From: Actinomycetes bacterium
GTDB taxonomy: Bacteria; Actinomycetota; Thermoleophilia; Solirubrobacterales; Solirubrobacteraceae
DNA length: 62,997 nucleotides
Direction of reading: 5' to 3'
Assembly: GCA_021820105.1 (NCBI GenBank)
Contig: JAKAED010000004.1
Span: forward strand, 1 to 62,997
Under the pieces are notes generated by a model. The model worked only from the letters and a program-made list of their open reading frames with translations. It was not told the origin of the DNA and did no database searches. Position 1 is the first letter of the stretch, and every line of letters begins with the position of its first letter. A program made the position numbers and the translations under genes. Positions 50,186 to 60,400 of this stretch are shown here, piece by piece.

Positions 50186-51580
50186 ATGCATGTGATCGCG
50201 ATCGGCGGCAGCGACGCCGGGATCAGCACCGCCCTACGCGCCCGCGAACTCGACCCGACCGTGGATGTGACGGTGGTCGTCGCCGACGCGTACCCGAACT
50301 TCTCGATCTGCGGCATCCCCTACTACATCTCCGGCGAGGTCACACACTGGCGAAACCTCGCGCACCGCACCTACGCCGACCTCGAAGCCACAGGCATGCA
50401 GCTGCGGCTCGACACCCTCGCGACCCAGATCAACGTCGACGCCAAGGAGCTCGTCGTCCGCGACCGCGAAGGCACCGAGGAAACACTGTCCTATGACGCC
50501 CTCATGGTCGGCACAGGTGCCGTCCCGATCAAGCCCCCAATCGCTGGCCTTGATCACCTCGGCCCAGAGCAGGGCGTTCACCTGCTGCACTCGATGGACG
50601 ACACATTCGCGCTCACCAGCACCCTCGAACGCGCCGGGATCACCCGAGCCGTGATCGTCGGCGCCGGGTACATCGGCCTCGAGATGGCCGAAGGACTCAC
50701 CACCCGCGGCCTGCAGGTCACACAAATCGAGCAGCTCCCCGAAGTCCTCCCCACCGTCGACCCGGAGCTCGGAGCGCTCGTCCACACCGAACTCGAACGC
50801 CACGGAGTCACCGTCGCATGCGACACCCGCGTCGACGCGATCGAACAAGCCGAAAACGGCGCCGGGCCGCTGATCGTGCACGCTACCGGCCCCGGCGGCG
50901 AACCACAGACCTACCCCGCCGACGTCGTCCTCGTCGTCGTCGGCGTCCGCCCCGAAACCGAACTCGCCGCCAGCGCCGGCGCCGAGCTCGGCACCAAAGG
51001 CGCGATCGTCGTCGACCAACGGATGCGCACCAACCTCCCGAACATCTACGCCGCCGGCGACTGCGTCGTCACCCACCACCAACTCCTGGGCACCACCGAC
51101 CGGCCGCTCGGCACCACCGCCCACAAACAAGGACGCGTCGCCGCCGAGAACATCCTCGGGCGGGAACGAGACTTCGCCGGTAGCCTCGGCACCCAAGTCG
51201 TCAAGGTCTTCGACCTCGTCATCGCCCGCACCGGCCTCCGCGACCACGAAGCGATAAGCGCCGACTTCCAACCCCTCACCGTCGCCTCCCAGGCCGACGA
51301 CCACAAGGCCTACTACCCCGGCAGCCACCCCATCCAGATGCGCTACACCGCCGACCAACGCGACGGCCGGCTCCTCGGACTCCAACTCCTCGGCCACCTC
51401 GGATCCGAAATCGCCAAACGCGTCGACATCGCCGCGACCGCGATCCACAACGTCATGACCATCGACGAGATCTCCGACCTCGACCTCTCCTACACCCCAC
51501 CACTCGGATCACCCTGGGACACGATCCAGGCCGGCGCACAAGCCTGGGAGCGAGCTGCCCGGGCCGCGGCTGTGAGCTGA
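50186..51580 (+). CDS. FAD/NAD(P)-dependent disulfide reductase (CoA-disulfide-reductase-like)
   Basis: 464 residues. FAD site VIAIGGSDAGISTALRA, active cysteine in PNFSICGIPYYISGEV, NAD(P) site AVIVGAGYIGLEMAEGL, second FAD site NIYAAGDCVVTHH, and a C-terminal dimerisation domain. The single cysteine in SICG marks the CoA-disulfide reductase/NADH oxidase group instead of the two-cysteine glutathione-reductase type. In ars clusters such enzymes may supply thiols or oxidise arsenite-thiol adducts; the exact substrate is unknown. Confidence 0.85.
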   Translation: MHVIAIGGSDAGISTALRARELDPTVDVTVVVADAYPNFSICGIPYYISGEVTHWRNLAHRTYADLEATGMQLRLDTLATQINVDAKELVVRDREGTEETLSYDALMVGTGAVPIKPPIAGLDHLGPEQGVHLLHSMDDTFALTSTLERAGITRAVIVGAGYIGLEMAEGLTTRGLQVTQIEQLPEVLPTVDPELGALVHTELERHGVTVACDTRVDAIEQAENGAGPLIVHATGPGGEPQTYPADVVLVVVGVRPETELAASAGAELGTKGAIVVDQRMRTNLPNIYAAGDCVVTHHQLLGTTDRPLGTTAHKQGRVAAENILGRERDFAGSLGTQVVKVFDLVIARTGLRDHEAISADFQPLTVASQADDHKAYYPGSHPIQMRYTADQRDGRLLGLQLLGHLGSEIAKRVDIAATAIHNVMTIDEISDLDLSYTPPLGSPWDTIQAGAQAWERAARAAAVS

Positions 51581-51857
51581 CACCGACTGCTCGGCCGGAG
51601 CGGCTCGCACAGCTCGGTTGCAACCGGTATCCGGGTGCCGGCCCTCATTCAGGGAACGGGAAGCTGTTCCATGCGGCGTCGAGAATCGGGTTGCGCGTCA
51701 CTTCGATTTCCGGCAGAGCGTTCGCGAGGTTCCACGTTGTCGAGCCATCGATTCTTGCTAGATCGCGCTACCAACGAGCTTGGTGCGCGAGGCGCGGTGT
51801 ACTTACGAATCACGCGCGTGCGGGCGCGTTGTGGCGCGAGGCTGCGACTATCTGGCC

Positions 51858-53483
51858 ATGCCTGTCATCGAGGCCTCATTTCGGAGTTCGGCTGATCGTC
51901 GCTCGGCTACCGATCGCGCTCACGTTGGCGACATCGTCGGCGCTCTAGGGACGGTTTCGAGTCATGACACAGCCCCGCGCGGGTCCCTGCGGCGTCGTTT
52001 GGTGACGCTCGCGGTGGTGATGGGCCCGGGGTTGATCGTCATGGCTGGCGACAACGATGCGGGTGGGTTGTCGGTGTACGCGCAGGCAGGTCAGGTTCAT
52101 GGGATGAAGCTGTTGTGGATCCTCGTCTTGCTGGCACCGGTGTTGATGGTCAACCAGGAGATGGCGATGCGCCTGGGTGCAGTGACCGGGGCTGGCCACG
52201 CGCGGTTGATCGTGGAGCGGTTCGGACGGTTATGGGGCGCGTTCTCGCTCGGGGACCTGCTGGTGGTCAACCTGTTGACGATCGTGACCGAGTTCATCGG
52301 CGTGACGCTCGCCCTCGGCTACTTCGGCGTGAGCAGATATCTCGCTGTGCCGATCGCGGCGGTCGTCTTGCTGGCCGCCACGGGTACTGGCAGTTTCCGG
52401 CGTTGGGAACGAGTGATGTACCTGCTGATCGCGGCGAACCTGCTGCTCGTCCCGCTTGTGGTGCTCACGCATTCTCGGATCGGTGTCGGCGCAGGTGTGG
52501 CCCGCGGTCTGGTGCCGGGCTTGCCGGCAGGCAGCGGTGCACTGCTGTTGGTGATCGCGTTGGTCGGGACCACAGTCGCGCCATGGCAGCTGTTCTTTCA
52601 GCAATCGAACGTCGTTGATAAGCGGATCACGGCCCGGTGGCTTCACTACGAGCGAGTCGACACCGCGATCGGGGCGCTCGTTGTCCTGCTCGGCGCCGGG
52701 GCGGTCATGGTCATTGCGTCGGGTTTGCATGGCGTGGGTCCGGTCTTTCGTGACGCTGGCACGGTCGCGGCCGGCCTGAAGCTCATCAGCGGGTCCGCCG
52801 CGGGGGCGTTGTTCGCGATCGTGCTGTTCAACGCTTCGATTCTCGGGGCTGCAGCGGTGACGCTATCCAGCGCGTACGCGATCGGGGACTTCGCCGGGGT
52901 CAAGCATTCGCTGCATCGCAGGTGGCGGGATGCCCCTCTGTTCCACGGGGTCTATGCGGCGGGGGTGCTCGTTGGCGCGGGCATTGTTCTGATTCCCGGA
53001 GTCCCGCTAGGGGTCATCACCACGGCTGTGCAGGCGCTGGCCGGGTTGCTGCTGCCGAGCGCGTCGGTGTTTCTACTGCTCTTGTGCAACGACCCGGACG
53101 TTTTGGGGCCGTGGACCAACCCACGCTGGCTGAACATGATCGGGGTGGTAGTGGTCACCGCGCTGGTCGTGTTGTCGGGAACGCTGACGGTCACGACGCT
53201 GTTTCCTAAAGCTGATCCGCGTCTGGTCGGGTCGCTGATCGGCTGCGCTGGCGTGGTCGCACTCGTGCTGTGGGGAGCCGCGCTTTGGGCGGCCCGTCGA
53301 CAGCCTGTGGCGGAGGCGCAGACGCCATGGCAGCGCGCAATCTGGACGATGCCCGCCGTTGAGCGGATCGGGCCACCACGCCGCTCGTCCGTCCGCACGA
53401 TCGGTCTGGTTGTGCTGCGCGGGTACCTGATGACCGCAGGTATGCTGCTGGTCGTGAAGGCGATCGAACTCGCGAACGGCTGA
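51858..53483 (+). CDS. Nramp-related divalent-cation transporter (copy 1)
   Basis: 541 residues from ATG 51858; about 11 helices. The helix-1 motif is GDNDAGG (D65-N66-D67) where Nramps have DPGN, and the helix-6 motif is TVAPWQLFFQQSN where they have MPHN; the metal-binding Met is Ala here. Loss of that Met is known from Nramp-related Mg transporters (NRMT), so Mg or Mn is a likelier substrate than Fe. A 30-residue cytoplasmic leader with AHVGDIVGALGT is shared with the paralogue at 55592. It is convergent with an ArsR regulator. Confidence 0.85.
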   Translation: MPVIEASFRSSADRRSATDRAHVGDIVGALGTVSSHDTAPRGSLRRRLVTLAVVMGPGLIVMAGDNDAGGLSVYAQAGQVHGMKLLWILVLLAPVLMVNQEMAMRLGAVTGAGHARLIVERFGRLWGAFSLGDLLVVNLLTIVTEFIGVTLALGYFGVSRYLAVPIAAVVLLAATGTGSFRRWERVMYLLIAANLLLVPLVVLTHSRIGVGAGVARGLVPGLPAGSGALLLVIALVGTTVAPWQLFFQQSNVVDKRITARWLHYERVDTAIGALVVLLGAGAVMVIASGLHGVGPVFRDAGTVAAGLKLISGSAAGALFAIVLFNASILGAAAVTLSSAYAIGDFAGVKHSLHRRWRDAPLFHGVYAAGVLVGAGIVLIPGVPLGVITTAVQALAGLLLPSASVFLLLLCNDPDVLGPWTNPRWLNMIGVVVVTALVVLSGTLTVTTLFPKADPRLVGSLIGCAGVVALVLWGAALWAARRQPVAEAQTPWQRAIWTMPAVERIGPPRRSSVRTIGLVVLRGYLMTAGMLLVVKAIELANG

Positions 53484-53490
53484 CCCGACG

Positions 53491-53844
53491 CTAGCCGGTG
53501 CTGGCCTGACGGCCGGGGAACGCACGTGACTGGCCGCGACGGCCGGAGCTGAGCTGATTGGCGTGTCGCTCGGCCTCGTCGAGCAGTGAGGCCACATGCT
53601 CGTCGTACAGCGCGTAGACGCGCTCGCGACCGTGCTTCTCGCCGATGACCAGGCGGTTGTCGCGTAGCAACCGCAGCTGGTGCGAGATCGCTGGTTGGGC
53701 CATGCCGGTCGCGGCGATGAGGTCGCCGACTGTGTGCGGACGTTCGCGCAGGCAGCCGAGGATCAGCACCCGGCTCGGGGTCGCCAGCGCGAACATCGTG
53801 TCAGCGATCCGCTCCGCCACACGCTCGTTCACGATCCACCGCAA
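53491..53844 (-). CDS. ArsR/SmtB-family metal sensor
   Basis: 117 residues. Helix-turn-helix: ATGMAQPAISHQLRLLRDNR, wing KHGRERVYALYDEHVASLLD. The alpha-5 region (YDEHVASLLDEAERHANQL) has D, H, E and H at positions like the alpha-5 metal site of SmtB/CzrA/NmtR; the alpha-3 cysteines of ArsR are absent. It therefore resembles a Zn/Ni/Mn-type sensor and probably regulates one or both Nramp-related genes. Confidence 0.85.
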   Translation of the reverse strand: MRWIVNERVAERIADTMFALATPSRVLILGCLRERPHTVGDLIAATGMAQPAISHQLRLLRDNRLVIGEKHGRERVYALYDEHVASLLDEAERHANQLSSGRRGQSRAFPGRQASTG

Positions 53845-53922
53845 CCCTTCGCGCCGCCCGTCGCGTTCTCAGCAACGTAGTGATAGTCCATCGGTCGCAA
53901 GGCTACCTTCGATCCCTCCCGG

Positions 53923-54282
53923 TCATTTCCCGAAGCGTTGCATTACCGCGACTAGTGCGAGTAGAACCGCGCTCGCGCCGATCAGCACAGTGACCGGCGT
54001 GCCGAGCGTCCTGCGCTCTGTGACAGCGAAGACGCCGAGGTTCAGGGACAGCATCAACTGAACGGGATACCAGTCCCGGCGGGTGGCGCGGGGACCGAGC
54101 CATATTGCGGCAAGGAACCCTCCGGCTGCGGCCAGCGCAGTGATCGTCTGTGCTGGGTCTGGCGGGTCGGCGAGCAGCGTGAGCGCGAGACCCAGCAGCG
54201 CACCTACGACGATCGCAAGGCTTGGCGACCGAATCAAGGTGCCCGTGGCTCGTTTCGGTTGACCCCGTATCACAGCTTCCAT
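53923..54282 (-). CDS. Small membrane protein of unknown function
   Basis: 119 residues from ATG 54282, about four helices (SPSLAIVVGALLGLALTLLA; ITALAAAGGFLAAIWLG; VTVLIGASAVLLALVAVMQR). Divergent from the MgtE_N/CBS gene at 54334. No family recognised; it may form part of the Mg/Mn transport block. Confidence 0.6.
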   Translation of the reverse strand: MEAVIRGQPKRATGTLIRSPSLAIVVGALLGLALTLLADPPDPAQTITALAAAGGFLAAIWLGPRATRRDWYPVQLMLSLNLGVFAVTERRTLGTPVTVLIGASAVLLALVAVMQRFGK

Positions 54283-54309
54283 GAAAGCATGTACATTCGT
54301 GCATACTAT
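54277..54309. promoter_or_regulatory. Possible metal-regulator site between divergent genes
   Basis: ATGTACAT is self-complementary, flanked by GCAT on each side (GCATGTAC...GTGCATAC) in an AT-rich patch before the 54334 gene. It could bind the nearby SmtB-type regulator; boundaries are uncertain. Confidence 0.35.
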
Positions 54310-54333
54310 GTGGAGCCGTCGAACCTCCGAAAT

Positions 54334-55584
54334 ATGATGCCCACCATCCTTCATCTATCACAGCTGATCCGCAGCGCCCTGGTCGATAGCGCAGGCGAGC
54401 AACTCGGCCGCGTAGAGGACGTGATCGTCAGGCTTGAGGACGAGGGTCTGCCGGTGGTCACCGGGATCAAAGCGAGGATCGGCGGACGTGAGCTGTTCGT
54501 CCCCGCCGAGCGGATCGCGGACCTAGAACGCGGCTCGATCCGCCTCTCCAAAGACAAGCTCGATCTCGGCCGGTTCGAGCGTCGCCCCGGAGAGATCCTG
54601 CTGGGCGAGGACGTCTTGCGTCACAGGCTCATCGACGTGCAGGGCGCTCGACTGGTCACCGCCCACGACGTCGAGCTTGAGCAAATGGACGGTCAGTGGC
54701 GCGTGACCGGCATCCTGACCGGGCGCCGCACAGCGCTGCAGAGCATCATGCGTCGCGCGGGCGAGCATCGCGAAGGCGAGGCGGCCATCGCCTGGAATCA
54801 ACTCGAGCCGTTCGTCGGACACGTGCCAACCTCCAGGCTGCGGATCGGGTCGCGGAGACTCGCCAAGCTCCACCCGGCGCAGATCGCCGATCTCGTGGAG
54901 GCCGCCTCCCACGATGAGGGCGAGGAGATCATCCAGGCTGTCGGCAGCGATCGTGAGCTCGAGGCTGACATTTTCGAGGAACTCGACGACGAGCACCAGG
55001 TCGAGTTCCTGACCGACCGCAGCGACCAGGACGCCTCCGCGCTGATCGCCCGGATGGCGACCGATGACGCCGCCGATCTGATCGCCGAGCTCCCACAAGA
55101 GCGCCGTGCGAGCGTGCTCGCATTTCTCCCCGCCGCCCGGCAGCGGCAGATCAAAGCGCTGCTTGGCTACAACCCACGCACCGCAGGCGGGCTCATGAGC
55201 CCCGAGTTCGTGGCGGTCGCCGTCACAGGAACGGCAACCGACGCGATCGCAGCCGCGCGCGCATCCGAGTGCCCGGATGAGGCGCTCGGAATCATCCTGC
55301 TGGTCGACGCCTCAGGGCAGCTGGCTGGCGCAGTCCCGACCCTCGCACTGCTGCGCGCCAGCCCGGATGTGCCTCTAACAGAGTTGGCCACAGGCGAGGT
55401 ACAGGTCGTCCGTGCCGACGCCGAACTGCTTGAGATCGCAAGGTTGATGAGCGACTTTAACCTCACAGCACTGCCGGTCATCGACGACGAGCAACGTCCG
55501 ATCGGCGTCGTCACCGTCGATGACGTGCTGGAGCTCGTACTGCCGCACGACTGGCGATCGCGACAGCGCATCTCCAACGACTGA
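54334..55584 (+). CDS. PRC-barrel / MgtE N-domain / CBS-pair regulatory protein
   Basis: 416 residues from ATG 54334. PRC-barrel-like start (LIRSALVDSAGEQLGRVEDV), MgtE intracellular N-domain with its leucine/acidic repeats (LAKLHPAQIADLVEAASHDE; MATDDAADLIAELPQERRAS; LLGYNPRTAGGLMSPEFVAV), and two CBS motifs (LPVIDDEQRPIGVVTVDDVL). In MgtE these domains gate the Mg channel, but no membrane part follows. It overlaps in operon with the Nramp-related gene 7 bp downstream and is probably its cytoplasmic Mg-sensing partner. Confidence 0.85.
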   Translation: MMPTILHLSQLIRSALVDSAGEQLGRVEDVIVRLEDEGLPVVTGIKARIGGRELFVPAERIADLERGSIRLSKDKLDLGRFERRPGEILLGEDVLRHRLIDVQGARLVTAHDVELEQMDGQWRVTGILTGRRTALQSIMRRAGEHREGEAAIAWNQLEPFVGHVPTSRLRIGSRRLAKLHPAQIADLVEAASHDEGEEIIQAVGSDRELEADIFEELDDEHQVEFLTDRSDQDASALIARMATDDAADLIAELPQERRASVLAFLPAARQRQIKALLGYNPRTAGGLMSPEFVAVAVTGTATDAIAAARASECPDEALGIILLVDASGQLAGAVPTLALLRASPDVPLTELATGEVQVVRADAELLEIARLMSDFNLTALPVIDDEQRPIGVVTVDDVLELVLPHDWRSRQRISND

Positions 55585-55591
55585 GGGTCAA

Positions 55592-57244
55592 ATGACCGAC
55601 CCCAGTCCTACCCAAGGCGATCCGATGATCGCCCCGGATCACGACGCGCCCCGCGCCGTCCTTGACGCCGCTCACGTCGGCGACATCCAGGGCGCCCTGG
55701 GAACGATCCGCGTGCACGAGGCCGGCCACCGCGCAGGTACACGAGCCCGCCTGCTCGCCCTGCTCGCGATCATGGGACCAGGGCTGATCGTCATGGTCGG
55801 CGACAACGACGCCGGCGGCGTATCAACCTACGCCCAAGCCGGCCAGAACTACGGCACCAGTCTCCTCTGGGTGCTGCTACTGCTGATCCCGGTCCTGATC
55901 GTCAACCAGGAGATGGTCGTCCGACTGGGCGCCGTCACCGGCGTCGGACACGCACGCCTGATCAACGAACGCTTCGGACGGTTCTGGGGCTGGTTCTCGG
56001 TCGGCGACCTGTTCCTCCTGAACTTCCTGACGATCGTGACCGAGTTCATCGGTGTCAGCCTCGCACTCGGATACCTCGGCGTCAGCAAGTACATCGCAGT
56101 CCCGCTCGCAGTCCTGATGCTCGTCGCGATCACCGCAACCGGCAGCTTCCGCAAATGGGAACGCTTCATGTACATCTTCGTCGCCGCGAACTTCCTGGTG
56201 ATTCCACTCGCGATCCTCGCACACCCCAACATCGGCGACATGATCCACAGCACGGTCGTGCCCGGCATCCGGGGAGGAGCGACATCCAACGCGATCCTGT
56301 TGATCGTTGCGATCGTCGGCACCACCGTCGCGCCATGGCAGCTGTTCTTCCAACAGTCCAACATAATCGACAAGCGCATCACCCCACGGTGGATCAACTA
56401 CGAGCGAGCCGACACCGTCATCGGCGCATTCGTCGTTGTCATCGGCGCCTCCGCGCTGATCGCGGTCACCGCCTTCGGACTCGCCCCAGCCGGGCCTGGT
56501 CACTTCGCAAACGCCGGAGCGACCGCACACGAACTCGGCCACCAGCTCGGGTCCGCCGCCGGCGCGATGTTCGCGATCGTCCTGCTCAACGCCTCTCTCA
56601 TAGGCGCCGCCGCAGTCACGCTCTCAACCTCTTATGCCTTCGGGGACGTCTTCGGGCTCAAACACTCACTGCACCGCGGCATCCGCGACGCTCGTCGCTT
56701 CTACGCGATCTTCACCGGGCTCGTAGTTCTCGCCGGAGCGATCGTGCTGATCCCCGGCGCGCCACTCGGCGTCATCACCACCGCCGTGCAAGCGCTCGCC
56801 GGTGTGCTGCTGCCCAGCGCAACCGTTTTCCTGCTGCTGCTCTGCAACGATCGAGAAGTCCTCGGTCCCTGGGTCAACCGCCCCTGGCTGAACGCCATCG
56901 CAGGCGTGATCGTGTCCATCCTGCTCGTGCTGTCGATCATCCTCGTGATCAGCACACTCTTCCCGAGCGTCAACGTCGGACAGCTCGCGATCGTCCTCTT
57001 CGCGATCATGACCGTCGCGGTCCTCGCAGCATCGTGGTGGACGCTCTACGGCCGAGGATCGCGGCCTGAAAAGCCAGCTCGGTCTGAGGAGGAACGTCGT
57101 TCCTGGACGATGCCGCCGCTCGCCCTGCTCGGCCGACCCGAATGGTCGCCCGGGCGCAAAGCCGGCATGCTCGCGCTACGCGGCTACCTCGTAATCGCCG
57201 TCCTGCTGCTCGTCGTGAAAGCCATACAACTCAGCGGCGGGTGA
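55592..57244 (+). CDS. Nramp-related divalent-cation transporter (copy 2)
   Basis: 550 residues from ATG 55592. Same altered signatures as copy 1: VMVGDNDAGGVSTYAQAG in helix 1 and TVAPWQLFFQQSNIIDKR in helix 6, and the same leader AHVGDIQGALGT. The two proteins are close paralogues. It lies 7 bp after the MgtE_N/CBS gene. Substrate likely Mg or Mn by the Met-to-Ala change; the regulatory partner argues for Mg. Confidence 0.85.
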   Translation: MTDPSPTQGDPMIAPDHDAPRAVLDAAHVGDIQGALGTIRVHEAGHRAGTRARLLALLAIMGPGLIVMVGDNDAGGVSTYAQAGQNYGTSLLWVLLLLIPVLIVNQEMVVRLGAVTGVGHARLINERFGRFWGWFSVGDLFLLNFLTIVTEFIGVSLALGYLGVSKYIAVPLAVLMLVAITATGSFRKWERFMYIFVAANFLVIPLAILAHPNIGDMIHSTVVPGIRGGATSNAILLIVAIVGTTVAPWQLFFQQSNIIDKRITPRWINYERADTVIGAFVVVIGASALIAVTAFGLAPAGPGHFANAGATAHELGHQLGSAAGAMFAIVLLNASLIGAAAVTLSTSYAFGDVFGLKHSLHRGIRDARRFYAIFTGLVVLAGAIVLIPGAPLGVITTAVQALAGVLLPSATVFLLLLCNDREVLGPWVNRPWLNAIAGVIVSILLVLSIILVISTLFPSVNVGQLAIVLFAIMTVAVLAASWWTLYGRGSRPEKPARSEEERRSWTMPPLALLGRPEWSPGRKAGMLALRGYLVIAVLLLVVKAIQLSGG

Positions 57245-57369
57245 CCCCATCCGCCCCTACCGCCCCGCGAGGCCGCATTGGGCCCACGAGCCAGGCGCTG
57301 TTCGCCCGCAGCGGTTCAGTTACCGACCTCGCGCGCCTCTGTCACCCGGGCTCCCTCTCGGCTTCTCTG

Positions 57370-57421
57370 CGAACTTGTGTTCGCTGACATAGCCGCGCTG
57401 TCATTCTGCTGACGTTTCACA
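57370..57421 (-). mobile_element. Tn3-type transposon end next to the transposase (copy C)
   Basis: Minus strand TGTGAAACGTCAGCAGAATG, ACAGCGCGGCTA, TGTCAGCGAAC-ACAA-GTTCG. It spans the tnpA stop and matches the relics at 923-974 and 8868-8918. Its inverted partner on the far side of the gene was not found. Confidence 0.6.
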
Positions 57422-60400
57422 CCCGGGCGCCAGCACGGATGCCTCCGCGTCGAGCGCCGGCGGGCGGATGCTCAGCCGGGCAGTCATGTCGAGATTGACC
57501 TCGCCGTAGGGCAGCACGTGCGTCCAGAACAGTGGCGTCAGGCCGCGGCGGTCGGCTGAGGTGAGGAGGTCATCCCAGGCTCGTTCGGCGAGGACGTCCT
57601 GAAGCATCAGCGTGTTGATGTACACCAGCGCCGCTTGCAGGATCCGCAGACAGAGCACGAAGAGTTCCTGCTCGTCGCGGCGGTTGCTCTGCATGTCGCC
57701 GCGTTTGCCGTAGGCCAGGATTCCGTTGGCGCTGTTCCAGGACTCGATCACGTTGAGGCCCTCTTCGATCTCGCGTTGCAGGTCTCGCGATCGGAGGTAG
57801 CGGGCGATGAAGATCGTTTTCTGCGCCCGGCCGACCTCTAGCATCGCCGCGTAGGTCGGGTGCGACGCGTTGCGGGTGAAGCGCCGAAGGATCGCCTCCG
57901 TTGACGCGGTTCCGGTACGGATCGCGGTGGCGTACTTGATCATCTGGTCGTATTGCTGGGCGACGATGTCCCAGCGGATCGGCCGGGTCAGCGCCGGGGT
58001 CAGGTGGGGATACGCGTGAGGTTCGCCGGGGCTGACCCGATAGAGGCGTGCCTTGTTGATCTGTTTGATCCGTGGAAGCAGATCGAACCCGAGCAGCCGC
58101 GTGATCGCGAACCCGATCTCTGACTGGCCGTGGGAATCGGTGTAGTTGGCCTGCAAGCTCATAGTGGTGTCGTGGCGCATCGCGCCCTCGATCATCGCCG
58201 CGACCTCGGAGGCGCTGCAGGAGATCAGCTGCGAGTGCACAACCATCGACTTCTTCTCGACATGCCAGTAGATCAGCACCCCGCGGCCGTGGTAGCGCGA
58301 GTGCCATTCGGTCAGGATGTTTTGATCCAGAGCCCGGATGTGCGTGGAGTCTGATGCGACGGCGGTCGACCCTGCACCCCACAACCCCTGGTTGCGGGCG
58401 GCGAACGTCGCGTCGGCGATCTGAACTGCGATCGAGCGGGCTGCCTCGATGGTCAGGTAGCGCCGGCGGGCGTAGCGGATCTCATCCTCGCTGTGACCGT
58501 GCGCGCCGGAGGAGACCGCGCGGATGCCAGTGTTCGTGCCGTACGCGTAGATCGCGAGCAGCAGTCGCTCCGCGAGGACATCGGAGCGGATGCTGCCGCC
58601 GCCGGCTACCGAGGTGACCGTGTCCAGGCAGAGCGTTCGCAGCACGGTCTCCTTGAGCATGTCGATCAGCGGGACCGTGCCCCAGCGCCGCAGTACCTCT
58701 GCCTTGACGCGCCGTAGGTTCCGCGGCTCGCGCTGCGCGTCAAGGGGAGTGAGCTTGATCGCGCCGGAGCGCCGCTCCGCGATCGAGAGCCAGTCGAGCT
58801 TGGGTAGCGCATCGTTGAGCGCCTGAAGCTCGCTGCGCATCTCCCCGCGCAGCTCGGCGATGAACTCGCCGGGATCTAGCGGCTTGCGAAGCGTCCGGTA
58901 GTGCTCCACGCGACGCTCGGCGAAGTCGACCGGCAGATCCTCGTCAGGGTTGCGCCAGCGGTCGGCGCCTACAACCCAGATCTCCTTGCAGCGCAGCGAG
59001 TCGCGCAAAGCCTGGAACGTCGCGACCTCATACACCATCCGTACTACCCGCCGACGCCCGCGGGTGTCCTCGCGGTAGAGAATGTCCTCCCAGTCGCCGC
59101 GCAGCCCGCGGTGCATCGGGATGACCTCCCCGAGCGGGTAGTAGGTGATGTTGCCCGCGCCGGCGAATCGCCGGATCAGCTGGAGCGCCTCGATCACGGG
59201 CTGATGGGCGGAGCTGCTGCGGAAGTCCAGCACGTCGAGCAGCCGGATCAGCCCTCGCCGGTAATGGTTGGTGTAGGACGCCTTCAGCGTCGTCTGCACC
59301 GTGCGGCGGTACAGCGGCCCGCTCGTCTTGAACTCGTTCACAAGATCACGCAGAGTCTGCTCACCGCCCGTGACGGCAGGGAAAACGACACGGCGGACGG
59401 TTCCGTCCGGGGTATTCAGCGACGCCTCGGCGACCCGGAAGAGGATGTTCTCCTTGCCGTGAACACGTTTGAACTCGGCGACGAGCTCATTCGTGACCTT
59501 CCTCTCAGCCCGCGCGGCGACGCGATGCACGGTCGAGATCAACAACTCAACGAGCGTGTCGGAGATCTCCCGCTCGCGCTCACGCAGCAACGCCGCCAGC
59601 ATCGCCAACCGCAGCTCCTCCGGATGGGTCCGCAGATGCGACGGCGACTCCACCGCCGCCCGCGCCCTCCAGCCCGCGACAACACTTGGCGATACATCCT
59701 TGAAAACGTGCGGGCCGATGCCGACCGCGCGAACGCCCAGCAGCTTCGCGATCTCGACCAGCATCGTCTCCAAGCTCACGCTGCCCGCCGCCGCCTTGAG
59801 CCTCCCCAACGCGAGCCAATCGTCCGCTGGCTGGTCGTCAACGGCGTCCTCGACATCGTCGACGGCAAGGAGCGCCGCGATCCTGAGCTTCGACTCCCGA
59901 TCGAGCCGACCCGCGACCTGCGCAGAGACCGCCTCCTCACCGATGCGCAGAGCCGACCGAACCACCCGGTCGGCCCGCCCCTCAGACGGCGGTTCGATTC
60001 GCTCGAGATGACACCGCGCCAACAGCTCCTCGCGCACCCGGTCCGGCCGGCGCTCCCGCTCGGTGACGTTGTCCGCAAGCCAAGCGGTGAGCTGGTCGGC
60101 GTCAGCCACGGTGCACTCCCGGAAACCCAGCCGCTCGCGGATCTGCGCGCGATGACGCTCGACCGTGCGCCCCCTCCACTCATACGACGCCAGATCCGAC
60201 GGTACGGCGCGCAGCTGCCGAGCGACGAACTCAACCACTCCGTCAGGGAGCTCAGACACGCCCGACGGAAACCGACCGTGGCGCGTGTAGAACTTCAGCA
60301 GCAGCGCAAAGCCCAACCTCGTCGCGCCATGCTTGGCCTCCACCAGCACGCGCTCGTCATCGAGCACCGTCCAGTGATCAACAAGCTCATCCAGATCAAG

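Noticed and set aside
50234-51448. 404-residue minus-strand open frame
   Set aside because: Antisense shadow of the FAD-dependent reductase; low-complexity V/G/D/E composition and no ribosome site.
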